Shown in pieces: positions 21,325 through 30,190 of a stretch of DNA of 64,000 bases. The notes beneath the pieces were generated by a model, which did not search any database, had not been told where the DNA came from, and was given only the letters and a program-made list of their open reading frames with translations. The stretch comes from Linderina pennispora (taxonomy: Eukaryota > Kickxellomycota > Kickxellomycetes > Kickxellales > Kickxellaceae), in NCBI RefSeq assembly GCF_002104995.1, contig NW_024468251.1, forward strand, positions 1,612,001 to 1,676,000, in the 5' to 3' direction. The translations under genes were made by a program, and so were the position numbers. Within the stretch, counting starts at the first letter, position 1; each line of letters begins with the position of its first letter.

Positions 21325-23997
21325 ATGCCAACCGAGCCAGCATTGGCGGACGGGCGTCTGCCGACACCGCAGACAGCCAAAGAATACTCGTTCCCCATGA
21401 CCCCTTATGACATCCAGCTTGATTTCATGAGACGGCTATTCGAGACAATCGAGAACGGCGATTTCGGCATATTCGAAAGCCCCACCGGCACCGGCAAGTC
21501 GCTCAGCATTATCTGCGGCGCGCTCACATGGCTCCAGCACAACTCAGAGCGCCCGCCCGCCAGAGAATTACCAGCCACCGACGCGCCTGCATGGGTGGTC
21601 GAGTTTGAGCGCAAGCGGCTCAACCAAAGCAATAATGGGGATGCCGGCGACAAGTACGATAGTTGGGTGAAGAAAGTGCGCAGTCAGGAGCAGGCAATGC
21701 AGCGGAGGTCGAATTACCGACATATCGCTGGCAATAGCACGGCTGGGCTGAAGCGCAAGACGGAGGTGGATAGTGATAGCGAGCTTGTTGTTGATGCGTA
21801 CTATAGCGACGACATGGCCAGGAAGCCGACCGAGGACAATGTCGATGACAGCGAGGTCCGGTACTCGGACAATGTGCGCAGGCTGCTGCAACAGCGGGCG
21901 GAGAACAAGCCGTATTTCGACAGCTCCGACGAATCTGACCTCAGTGACAATGGGGGCGATGGTGGGCCGCCCGAGGAGCCGAATGTGACCAAAATCTACT
22001 ATGCCTCACGCACGCACTCGCAGCTACAGCAGTTTGTCGGCGAAATCAGGCGCACCGAGTTTGCCCGCCGGGGTGTCAAATGCGTATCGCTGGGCTCGCG
22101 CTGGCAGCTGTGCATTAACGATTCGGTACGCCATGGCTGCAAAGCCGTCCATCCAATTAACGAGCGGTGTCTGGAGATGCAGCAGAACCCAAAGAAGAGG
22201 CGGTGTCCATTCCTACCAGCATTGCAGACGCCGATGCTTGATTTCAAGGACTCAATCGGAAGCAAAATCATGGACATTGAGGATTTGGCAAAGGAGGGGA
22301 GGAGGGCTGGTGTTTGCTCGTACTATGGATCGCGGAATGCCGTGCGTGCGGCGCAGGTCGTAGCGTTGCCGTATAATATGCTGCTGTCCAAGAGCGCGCG
22401 CGAGTCCATGGGTGTATCGCTCAAAGACCATGTGGTGATTGTTGACGAGGCGCACAATCTGGTGGACACCATCCTCGCCATCCACTCGGTCACAATCGAC
22501 CTGCACACTGTTGCGGGGCTTGAGGAGATGGTGCAGATGTACTTTTCAAAGTACTGGCGCCGCCTCAAAGGCAGCAACACCGTGTACATCCGCCAGACAC
22601 TGGCGCTGCTGAAGGCGCTGCGCAAGTACATGCATGGGGTTGCCAGTGGTGGGGAGTCGACCAGTGTCCTGTCAGTGAACGACTTTTTGCAGCGCGCACA
22701 TGCAGACCACATAAATGTGTACAAGATCGACCGGTATCTGCGCGAAAGCAAGCTAGGGCGCAAGCTGAACATGTTTTCTGATAGGCGCCATTTGGAGGAA
22801 CTCCAGGCTGCACCAAAGCGGGGGAGGGTGGAGTCGATGGAGACGGCTGGCAGCGACAAACCAGCCATTTTGTCTGCGCCAGCTTCGGGGATTGCGTCGC
22901 TTGAGGCGTTCATGGAGTGCATTGGGAGACCGGACCGGACCGGGGCCCGTCTTGTTGTGCGTACACTGGCTAAAGACAAGCCCACAGTCGAGCTCAAGTA
23001 CCTGCTGCTAGATCCGTCTGAGGCCTTTGGCGAGATTCGCAGGGAGGCACGCGCAGTGATCTTGGCTGGTGGCACCATGAAGCCAGCTACGGACATCGTC
23101 GAACAGCTGCTCCCTGATATCCGGCGTATGTCAACTGAGGATATTGCTGATGAGCACCGGAAGAAGCTTGACCCACATAGCGCGAGGTTGTTTGCATGGG
23201 AGCATGTGGTCGCTCGCTCGCACATCAAGGAGCTGGTGGTGGACAGCGGTCCGACGGGCCAGCCGATGAGATTTACGTTCCAGGACCAGTCAGATATGGT
23301 GCGGATCCGCGATGCCGGCCTGGCACTGGCAAGCCTATGCAATGTGATCCCGGCTGGGGTGGTCGCATTTTTCCCATCGTATGCCCTGCTGGGGAAAATG
23401 TTTGCCGAATGGACAAAGCACGGGATCATCCAGCGTATCGAGAGGAAAAAGCCGGTGTTCTGCGAGTCGCATTCTGCGAATCTCCAGGACATGCTGCCAA
23501 ATTACATGAAGCGCGTACATGCACCGGGGTCCACTGGTGCAGTTCTGCTGAGCGTGGTTGGCGGCAAGCTCAGCGAAGGCATTAATTTCAGCGATGACCT
23601 GGGCCGTGCTGTCGTCATGATCGGCGTGCCGTTCCCTAACCTTGCCTCACCAGAGCTCGCCGAGCGCATTGCCTTCTACGAGTCAATGGGGGAACCCGCG
23701 AACACAGCACCAAGTGGGGTGGCGGCAGGGAAGATGGGTCCGCGCGGGCGAGAGCTGTACGAGTCGTTGTGTATGAGGGCCGTAAACCAGTCTATTGGGC
23801 GGGCGATTCGGCACAAGAATGACTATGCTGCAATCGTGTTTTTGGACAGCAGGTATGCAGATAGCAGGATTTCCAGCAAGCTGCCGTCATGGATGGCCCA
23901 CTCGAGCACTCAGCCAGGGCAGAAGGTCGAGCACATGCCATTTGGGCCGGCTGTCGCTCGAATTGCTGCCTTTTTCCGACAAGATTTCTCGCACTGA
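21325..23997 (+). CDS. CHL1: CHL1/DDX11-type Fe-S DNA helicase
   Basis: 890 aa, single intact exon. A 5'-3' superfamily 2 helicase of the XPD/FANCJ group that supports sister-chromatid cohesion and fork stability in the nucleus. Numbered from ATG 21325: Walker A SPTGTGKS ending at 59, an acidic insert at about 145-220, motif Ia YYASRTHSQL, then the Fe-S cysteines Cys263 (LCIN), Cys282 (ERC), Cys294 (RCPF) and Cys331 (VCSYYGSR), matching the DDX11 arrangement. DEAH lies at 374-377. Near the C-terminus, GGKLSEGINFSDDLGR and NQSIGRAIRH are motifs V and VI. The frame extends upstream to 21262, but the family begins near 21325. Confidence 0.95.
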   Translation: MPTEPALADGRLPTPQTAKEYSFPMTPYDIQLDFMRRLFETIENGDFGIFESPTGTGKSLSIICGALTWLQHNSERPPARELPATDAPAWVVEFERKRLNQSNNGDAGDKYDSWVKKVRSQEQAMQRRSNYRHIAGNSTAGLKRKTEVDSDSELVVDAYYSDDMARKPTEDNVDDSEVRYSDNVRRLLQQRAENKPYFDSSDESDLSDNGGDGGPPEEPNVTKIYYASRTHSQLQQFVGEIRRTEFARRGVKCVSLGSRWQLCINDSVRHGCKAVHPINERCLEMQQNPKKRRCPFLPALQTPMLDFKDSIGSKIMDIEDLAKEGRRAGVCSYYGSRNAVRAAQVVALPYNMLLSKSARESMGVSLKDHVVIVDEAHNLVDTILAIHSVTIDLHTVAGLEEMVQMYFSKYWRRLKGSNTVYIRQTLALLKALRKYMHGVASGGESTSVLSVNDFLQRAHADHINVYKIDRYLRESKLGRKLNMFSDRRHLEELQAAPKRGRVESMETAGSDKPAILSAPASGIASLEAFMECIGRPDRTGARLVVRTLAKDKPTVELKYLLLDPSEAFGEIRREARAVILAGGTMKPATDIVEQLLPDIRRMSTEDIADEHRKKLDPHSARLFAWEHVVARSHIKELVVDSGPTGQPMRFTFQDQSDMVRIRDAGLALASLCNVIPAGVVAFFPSYALLGKMFAEWTKHGIIQRIERKKPVFCESHSANLQDMLPNYMKRVHAPGSTGAVLLSVVGGKLSEGINFSDDLGRAVVMIGVPFPNLASPELAERIAFYESMGEPANTAPSGVAAGKMGPRGRELYESLCMRAVNQSIGRAIRHKNDYAAIVFLDSRYADSRISSKLPSWMAHSSTQPGQKVEHMPFGPAVARIAAFFRQDFSH

Positions 23998-24300
23998 ATA
24001 GCAATCGATTCCATAGCATTAGTGTCCACTAGATGCAATGGCATTTATGGATGAATCCTATCAGGGCCACTCCTAGAGCGACCCGGTACCTGTTTTTATG
24101 GCTTGCTCGATTGCTTGGGATGTAGCCTAGACCGGTAGTTGTACAGACTCATCGCCCACGATCGGCTATGTCGCATAATTGTTCGACTGGAGCAGTTGTG
24201 GTGACCACACCACATCGGTTTTCAGCTCTCAGTATTCACACCAGTTATTCAGAAATTACTTCATCACATATTCATACCGCCTATCTTTTAGTTATTCGCA
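23998..24300. other. intergenic CHL1-Tdp1
   Basis: 303 bp between two genes on the same strand. It ends in a CA/T-rich leader before the Tdp1 ATG. Nothing else seen. Confidence 0.5.
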
Positions 24301-25812
24301 ATGCCAAACAACATGGACAACGATAGAGAGCGTGGAGCTACACCCTACCTCAACACACGATCAACCTCATGCTTAAATGGCGAAGCAGGGGCAGCGAATA
24401 GCATTATTTCCATCTCCGATACTTCCGATATCGATGACGGTGATGATGATGTAATTGCTATATCTTCTGATGACACTTCTGACAGTGGTTCTGAGGCTGA
24501 GGATATCCTGCCTGACACGGGCAAACAGGGTCGGCTGTCGGCTACTCCATTGCTCAGTTATCCCTACGGAACCGTCCGTACCACGCACTTGCAGGATAAG
24601 CGATCAGCTAGCGACGACATGATTACATTCGAAGCTTTGGTACAGCCCGAGAAGCTGCGCAAGGCCATCCTCTCAGCCTATGTTGTGGATATGGAATGGC
24701 TAACCGGCAAGTTTAGGTCAGAGACAAAAATCGTGCTGGTTGAGAACTACAATCCGAAGACAGAGCACAGAGGGGCTATGCAGTTTGACCGTGGAATGTT
24801 GACGATAGTTCACCCGGAATTCAACCCCCGGCAGATGTACCCTATTGTGCATTCGAAGTTCATGCTGCTGTTCTATGACACGCATGTGCGATTGGTGGTA
24901 GGCTCAGCAAACCTTATCCCGGTTGACTGGAGTATAATCCAAAACATTTTGTTTATCCAGGACCTGCCATATACGCCCAACCAGCCCCAGCCTACAACCG
25001 AGTTTGGGATATCACTGACGGAGGTGCTTTTGGACCTGAGCGTGCCAAGCCAAGCAGCTGCGCAATTGAATTATATTGATTTTCGCAAGGTCACCGTGCA
25101 CCTCGTTGCCTCTGTGCCGACAAGCTACCGGCGCAGCACCGACCATTCGACACACTACGGAATCAGCCGGTTAGCCCAGGTTGTGCATAAAATGAAGCCG
25201 CATATGCCGGCTGTCGACAATGCCAGCTTGAACCTGTATGTGTACGGAACCTCGATGAGTGCCATTACTGAACAATACCTGACGGTGTTTTATAAATGCG
25301 CGCAGGGGCCAGATCCCCAGTCGCTGAACAGCATGTCCAGATGGTATATGGATAAAAGCGCCGTGCGTGTATATATCGGGTTCCATACAGAGGACCAGGC
25401 ACAGCAATTTAGATACGAGAGCCAGAGCCGCAGCAGCCTGGTGTTTATGCGAAGCATGTACATTAACCCCTCGTTCCCCAGAGACCGGTTGTATAAGATC
25501 AGGGCCTCTTCCCCGCGGGTCGCCACCCATGCCAAGGTCATTATGGCGCGCTTGGGCAGGGCACAAGACCATGGGTGGGTCTACCTGGGCAGCCACAACT
25601 TTACACAAGGGGCATGGGGCCGGCCGAAGGATACATCGCGGCCCAACATTAACAACTACGAGCTGGGCGTCGTCATCCCAGATATCAGCTACTCTGTTGA
25701 GGCTGGGCATACACATGCCATGTGGAATGGTGTCAGGGTTCCACTTTCGTTTGATGTAGACTGGGAGCCATATAACTACGGGGATATACCGTGTCTTCGA
25801 GATAGTGCGTAG
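24301..25812 (+). CDS. TDP1: tyrosyl-DNA phosphodiesterase 1 (Tdp1)
   Basis: 503 aa, intact. Tdp1 hydrolyses 3'-phosphotyrosyl bonds left by trapped topoisomerase I. Residues 1-80 are acidic and disordered. The first catalytic block is HSKFMLLFYD (His184, Lys186) followed by GSANLIPVDW; the second is THAKVIMARLG (His410, Lys412) followed by WVYLGSHNFTQGAWG. These match the HxK(x)nN signatures of the phospholipase D superfamily Tdp1 branch. It is somewhat shorter than human Tdp1 (608 aa). A degenerate copy lies immediately downstream on the same strand, indicating a tandem duplication. Confidence 0.93.
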   Translation: MPNNMDNDRERGATPYLNTRSTSCLNGEAGAANSIISISDTSDIDDGDDDVIAISSDDTSDSGSEAEDILPDTGKQGRLSATPLLSYPYGTVRTTHLQDKRSASDDMITFEALVQPEKLRKAILSAYVVDMEWLTGKFRSETKIVLVENYNPKTEHRGAMQFDRGMLTIVHPEFNPRQMYPIVHSKFMLLFYDTHVRLVVGSANLIPVDWSIIQNILFIQDLPYTPNQPQPTTEFGISLTEVLLDLSVPSQAAAQLNYIDFRKVTVHLVASVPTSYRRSTDHSTHYGISRLAQVVHKMKPHMPAVDNASLNLYVYGTSMSAITEQYLTVFYKCAQGPDPQSLNSMSRWYMDKSAVRVYIGFHTEDQAQQFRYESQSRSSLVFMRSMYINPSFPRDRLYKIRASSPRVATHAKVIMARLGRAQDHGWVYLGSHNFTQGAWGRPKDTSRPNINNYELGVVIPDISYSVEAGHTHAMWNGVRVPLSFDVDWEPYNYGDIPCLRDSA

Positions 25813-25888
25813 ATGCTTCGGAGTTACAATATATGTCGATGCATCCAGGGAACCAAGGTCGGAACATTAGCTGTTACTAGTATGGCAT

Positions 25889-26877
25889 ATGTGTATCGAA
25901 ATATCGCCTTTAACAGTCGTTGCCATTCACTGCCAAGTAAGAAATACTCATCCAAAAGAAGCTTATGGCACAAATGTGACCCAGCACTTGGTCAATTCAA
26001 CGTACAATCCAGTTCCGCTTATAGTTGTCACTGACGACGAGATGAGTGTAAATTCAGAAGATAGTTATGTGTTCAACCCACTGCTGCTACCTCCTATCGA
26101 ATTTCCTGACAGAGGAATCCACATCACTCATTTACAAGTCGAAAATGCCCCAGATGGCACCATAGTCACGTTTGACAGTCTTGTGAAAGCACACTTGCTG
26201 TGTGAAGTTGTGGTGGCAGCATCTCAAGTAGACATGGATCGAGTGCAGCGAAGGTTTCTAATGGGTACTGAGGTCATCTTTGTCAAAAACTATGACCTAC
26301 AGAGAGAGAGCCCAGGGCAATAGCGGCTGGAAAGTGATGGTGTACGGATTACTGTTAGCCCCGTGCATCCTGGTATGAACTCCAAGCTTATACTGCTGTA
26401 CTATGTAAGTTATATGTGGCTGGTGGTGGACTTGGCTGATCTGAGACTGTCAAAATGGGGTGCCATTCAGAATGTCTTGTTTGTTCAGAACCCTCATATG
26501 AAATCGGCATTCTCCAGCTCGTGACCGAATTTAGCATGTCGCTGGGACAAGCACTACTTAATTTGAATATGCCACATGAGGTCGTTAAGCACTTGAGATA
26601 TATCGACTTTACCAAAGTCACCGCATGTCTAGTAGCCCCTATTCCGATTTGCAACCCACGCAGCAGGGTCTGTCCATTACACCACAGATGGGTATACGTG
26701 GGCTGCCACAACTTCGCATATCCATGCTGGGGCCGGCTGGGGGCAACAGGAAGGCCGATAATCGATAGCTGTGAGTTGGGAGTTGTTCTTCCCAATGTTG
26801 TCTATGAGGAAGAGCACGAGAGGACGTACGTCAGATGGAATGGGGCGGGGGCTCCGCTGTTGTTTGATACTGCCTAG
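25889..26877 (+). pseudogene. decayed tandem copy of Tdp1
   Basis: Colinear with the intact Tdp1 but broken. The first part (to 26323) matches the acidic N-terminus and the block before the first HxK. It is cut by an in-frame TAG at 26321, after which the same frame continues homologous to about 26510. There the catalytic His is replaced (NSKLILLYY in place of HSKFMLLFY). A frame change (net -1 or +2) near 26510 leads into the second part (26455 frame), which matches the middle of Tdp1. It then jumps over roughly 140 codons, including the whole second HxK motif, to the WVYVGCHNFAYPCWG block. With both catalytic motifs lost it cannot be an active Tdp1. Confidence 0.85.
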
Positions 26878-27123
26878 GATATGTATGGTACTGGTACCGT
26901 TCTGTATATCATCAAAAGCAGCTAGAAGTTAGCGTTTTCCACAGCAAACCAGAGTTTGGTATTGCAGCAATAACCACAGCACACCAAATCACATCACGTA
27001 CAACACCATAATATCCATGGGTCACTAAGAGTAGTACATAATCAAACTAGAAATTATCTACCTGGCTATTCCTTTGTGCTTTTCATATACACCCACGTTA
27101 CTTTCACATTCTGCCAACACATC

Positions 27124-27951
27124 ATGGTAAAAAATTCTGCACGGGACCTGCTTCGAAAAGCGCGAGAGCAAAAGAAACGTCAACAGGCACAAAGCAAAGC
27201 ACGGCCAGTTCCACTACCGAAACAACCCACCAACAACGAGCCCACACGATCAAAACGACCACTTCCAGATACAGATGACGTAAAGGAGGTGGCAACTGAA
27301 GTAAAGCGGTTGAAAGTTGACACACCTACAGAACAACAGTCAGCCCTGTCACTTGTCGAATATGGTAGTGACGGCAGCGAGGACGAGAGTGAACCAAAGA
27401 ATGAAGGAGAGGCAGAGGAACAAGCTGACGAGGCCAATGGCCTACCTGCAGGGTTCTTTGATGCTGGAGTAGAGCCTGAGGTAGATGGGGCAGAAGAAGA
27501 CCCAGATGTCCAAATGGACGACGAGAAACCAAATGACCAGCCTGCTCTGCCCGCGGGGTTCTTTGACAGCGCAACCGAGCAAAAAGCTGCAGAGACAAAA
27601 ACCTCTGTTGGCCAGATACGTGTCGAGCAAAAGAAGGACCTGGCAAAGGACCTGGCCAGCTTTGAGGCGGAGATAGCCGATCTCGCCGAAGAGAATAGCC
27701 TTGTGCGCACGACCGATGAGGCAGATATGCAAAAGTCGGCAATCGACGAGCTAGACCGCAAGGACCGGGAGTGGAAGGCAAGGACACAGAGACTGGCCAA
27801 GATGCGAGCAGTCATTCAAGAGGGATTAAAGGAAATGGACGTGAGCCAGATAGAAACGAACGAGGAGCAGGCTGATGCGGCATCAAGTGGGTCAGATTCA
27901 GACATGAGTGACATAGACGAGATAGCGGACTGGCGGTCCCGGACATTCTAA
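27124..27951 (+). CDS. ZNF830/CCDC16-like nuclear protein without visible zinc finger
   Basis: 275 aa, Lys/Glu-rich, intact. Two copies of LPAGFFD (residues 107-113 and 142-148) and a C-terminal coiled coil (FEAEIADLAEENSL to about 240) are characteristic of ZNF830-type proteins, which are linked to spliceosome/DNA-replication functions. The family's N-terminal C2H2 zinc finger is not present: the protein starts MVKNSARDLLRKAREQKK. Either the finger was lost, or it lies on an upstream exon I cannot find. An upstream in-frame ATG at 27076 gives only a hydrophobic leader that does not look conserved. The end is acidic and Ser-rich (SGSDSDMSDIDEI). Confidence 0.65.
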   Translation: MVKNSARDLLRKAREQKKRQQAQSKARPVPLPKQPTNNEPTRSKRPLPDTDDVKEVATEVKRLKVDTPTEQQSALSLVEYGSDGSEDESEPKNEGEAEEQADEANGLPAGFFDAGVEPEVDGAEEDPDVQMDDEKPNDQPALPAGFFDSATEQKAAETKTSVGQIRVEQKKDLAKDLASFEAEIADLAEENSLVRTTDEADMQKSAIDELDRKDREWKARTQRLAKMRAVIQEGLKEMDVSQIETNEEQADAASSGSDSDMSDIDEIADWRSRTF

Positions 27952-27997
27952 ACGGACTATATTTTTCTTTAAAATGAAACCGGGATATAACGCTATG

Positions 27998-29887
27998 TTA
28001 CTTGGCATATGCCGAATTGAGAAGATCAACTGACAGCGTCGCTGGGATTGGGTCGTTGCGCAGTGCCGAGTCGACAAGGTGCATGGCGATAAAGAACTCG
28101 CCGGGGCCAAACTGCCCATCGAGGTTGCGGTCTGCCAGTGCCCAGATGCGGCGCAGCTGGTCGTCCGAGAGGCGGGACCGCCCAATTACTGCCTGCACTT
28201 GGTCAGACGTCAGATACCCAAGTCGTTTCCCCTGTTTATCGAGCCGCTTGAACAGATGGCCATACCGGACAAGAGCGTCGCTGGGAATGGTGCCGTTTGC
28301 GGCCGAGTATGTGCTGTGCTGGATTGAGGCTGCACGTGGGGCCTGCTGGTGGGCAGCAGTACTGGAACGAACCAAGCTGGGAGCGCTTTGCTGGGGGCTG
28401 CGCATGGTCATGGCGCGGCGAGCAGCATCGGATTTTGGTGGCGGCTGTGGCACTGTCACTGTCGAGTAAGTGGATGACGTGTCTGAAGGAGCTGCCGAGT
28501 TGTATGAGTATGCGCTGCTGCTGCGGCTGCCACCCAAGGGAGTGGGTGGCACCGCGCGTAGGGAAGAGGCCTTTTGAGGCAGGGAAGGAACTGGACGCCG
28601 CCCCAGGACCCCAGTGCCCTTGACTTCCTTTGCTGCAGTGAGTGGGATGCTTCCTGAGCCAACCAAAGTCGATGGCGGTGGCTGGTACGCGCCGGGTAAA
28701 GCTGCAGCGGGGACTGCTGGTGGTGGGGCTATCACGGACCGCGCAGCTGACAAGCCGCGCATCATCGGGGCCGGTTGCTGCTGGTTGGACTGCCGCTGCT
28801 GCTGCTGCTGCTGGATATGCGCCTTCGGATCAAAGTTGTCCTCGAATCCCGCACCGCTGAACTTGCTGATGAGGTTTGCTGGATGTGGCTGGATGTTATC
28901 TTCAACTGGCTTCACTGGTTCCTGTACAATCTGCCTACTTGGGTGATACGGCAACATTGGCGCATCGTTCTCCTGCGAAGGACTCCTTAGCTGAACCACC
29001 GGTTTCTTTGGCGGTGGAACCGGCCGCCGCTTCGGATCAAACGGCAGCGCTGGCGCATCGTTTTCCACAGCTGGGTTCTGCTTTTGCACAATTGGCTTCT
29101 GCGGTGCAGGGATTGGCCTGCGCTTCGCATCAAACGGCAGACTTGGCGCATCATTCTCGAACGCAGGGCCTGTAGTTTGTCCGACGCTGCTGATTAACTG
29201 TGCTGGTTTCTGAGGTAGTAGCGGCTTTGATCCATTCTGCGTCTTGTTTGCGAGAAACACTGGCTTGCTAGCCACCGCTGGTTTGTTGCCTAGGTGCCTA
29301 GCCTCCCACTCGGCAGCAGCATCGCGCTCCTTCTGATGGCGGTCGCTGGTGTTGCTGGTGTCATAAATGAGCGGCTTGTGTGGCAGAGGGGGCGGTGAGG
29401 CCTTGGTTGGCTGTGGAGCTGCTGGTTTGAACGACTGGGGCTTCAGTGCTACCGTTGGCTTGCCGCCAAACAATGACTTTGTCGCGACTGCTGGCTTGGG
29501 AGCCAGCGGGGGTTTGGGCGCTGGTGTGGGTTTAGGAGCCAGCGCAGGCTTTGGTGCAAGTGTTGGTTTAGGGGCCAGCGCTGGTTTGACCGGCAGAGCC
29601 GGAGCAGCAGCTCTGATGGGTTCAGTTTCCTGCTTGAATGCCTCCAACTGCAGTGTAGATGACAGCAAACCGTCCTTCTGAAGCTTGGCCAAAATATCCA
29701 TGCTGTCGCCTGCTTCTGGCGTCAGCTCTGCGTAGACTACTGGGAACAGGCCGCGCTGGCCCGCCACAGTGCCCTCAAACCAGCCTTCCTCGCTCGATGG
29801 CTGCACGCTAGTCAGGATGTCGCCAGCATCGAATGTGATCTCCCCAGGGTTTTCAGCAATGCACGCGTAAATGGCCGTTGCCTTCAT
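27998..29887 (-). CDS. SH3-(Pro-rich)-EH domain adaptor, endocytosis-type
   Basis: 629 aa, intact. The N-terminal SH3 domain at 1-57 (ATAIYACIAENPGEITF...GWFEGTVAGQRGLFP..Y) starts right at the initiator Met. A long proline-rich linker follows with repeated APKPxLAPKP units (about 97-145) and repeated LPFDxKRRP/NDAPxLPF units (about 240-310), plus a Gln run near 360. A single C-terminal EH domain (about 532-625) carries the EF-hand-like DRNLDGQFGPGEFFIAMHL loop. EH domains bind NPF peptides on endocytic proteins, and SH3 domains bind Pro-rich partners. The order SH3-Pro-EH in one short protein is not one I can assign to a named family. It is divergent with Ccz1 (about 300 bp between starts). 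Confidence 0.85.
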   Translation of the reverse strand: MKATAIYACIAENPGEITFDAGDILTSVQPSSEEGWFEGTVAGQRGLFPVVYAELTPEAGDSMDILAKLQKDGLLSSTLQLEAFKQETEPIRAAAPALPVKPALAPKPTLAPKPALAPKPTPAPKPPLAPKPAVATKSLFGGKPTVALKPQSFKPAAPQPTKASPPPLPHKPLIYDTSNTSDRHQKERDAAAEWEARHLGNKPAVASKPVFLANKTQNGSKPLLPQKPAQLISSVGQTTGPAFENDAPSLPFDAKRRPIPAPQKPIVQKQNPAVENDAPALPFDPKRRPVPPPKKPVVQLRSPSQENDAPMLPYHPSRQIVQEPVKPVEDNIQPHPANLISKFSGAGFEDNFDPKAHIQQQQQQRQSNQQQPAPMMRGLSAARSVIAPPPAVPAAALPGAYQPPPSTLVGSGSIPLTAAKEVKGTGVLGRRPVPSLPQKASSLRAVPPTPLGGSRSSSAYSYNSAAPSDTSSTYSTVTVPQPPPKSDAARRAMTMRSPQQSAPSLVRSSTAAHQQAPRAASIQHSTYSAANGTIPSDALVRYGHLFKRLDKQGKRLGYLTSDQVQAVIGRSRLSDDQLRRIWALADRNLDGQFGPGEFFIAMHLVDSALRNDPIPATLSVDLLNSAYAK

Positions 29888-30190
29888 GGCTATCTCTAAT
29901 AATAAGGGGCAAAAATGCTAGGGCTGGGACAAAATGAACGAAAGAGAAAAGAGGGACAGGAGCTGGCTGACGGTGTCCGTCAAGGGTCCGACAGGTGAGG
30001 CTAAATATAGTCACCCGAGGACAGCCAGGCAACAACACAGCTCGGATTTTCCCAAATCAGATCAGCGGCCTTTGTGGGCATACAGGCGTGATGTAGACGC
30101 TTTCCAGCTACAAACAGACCGCCTCCGGCTTTTCTTTCACATTTCTTGGCCTTCTTTGCAATTCAAGTTCTTTGTGCGAAAGCATTGGCA

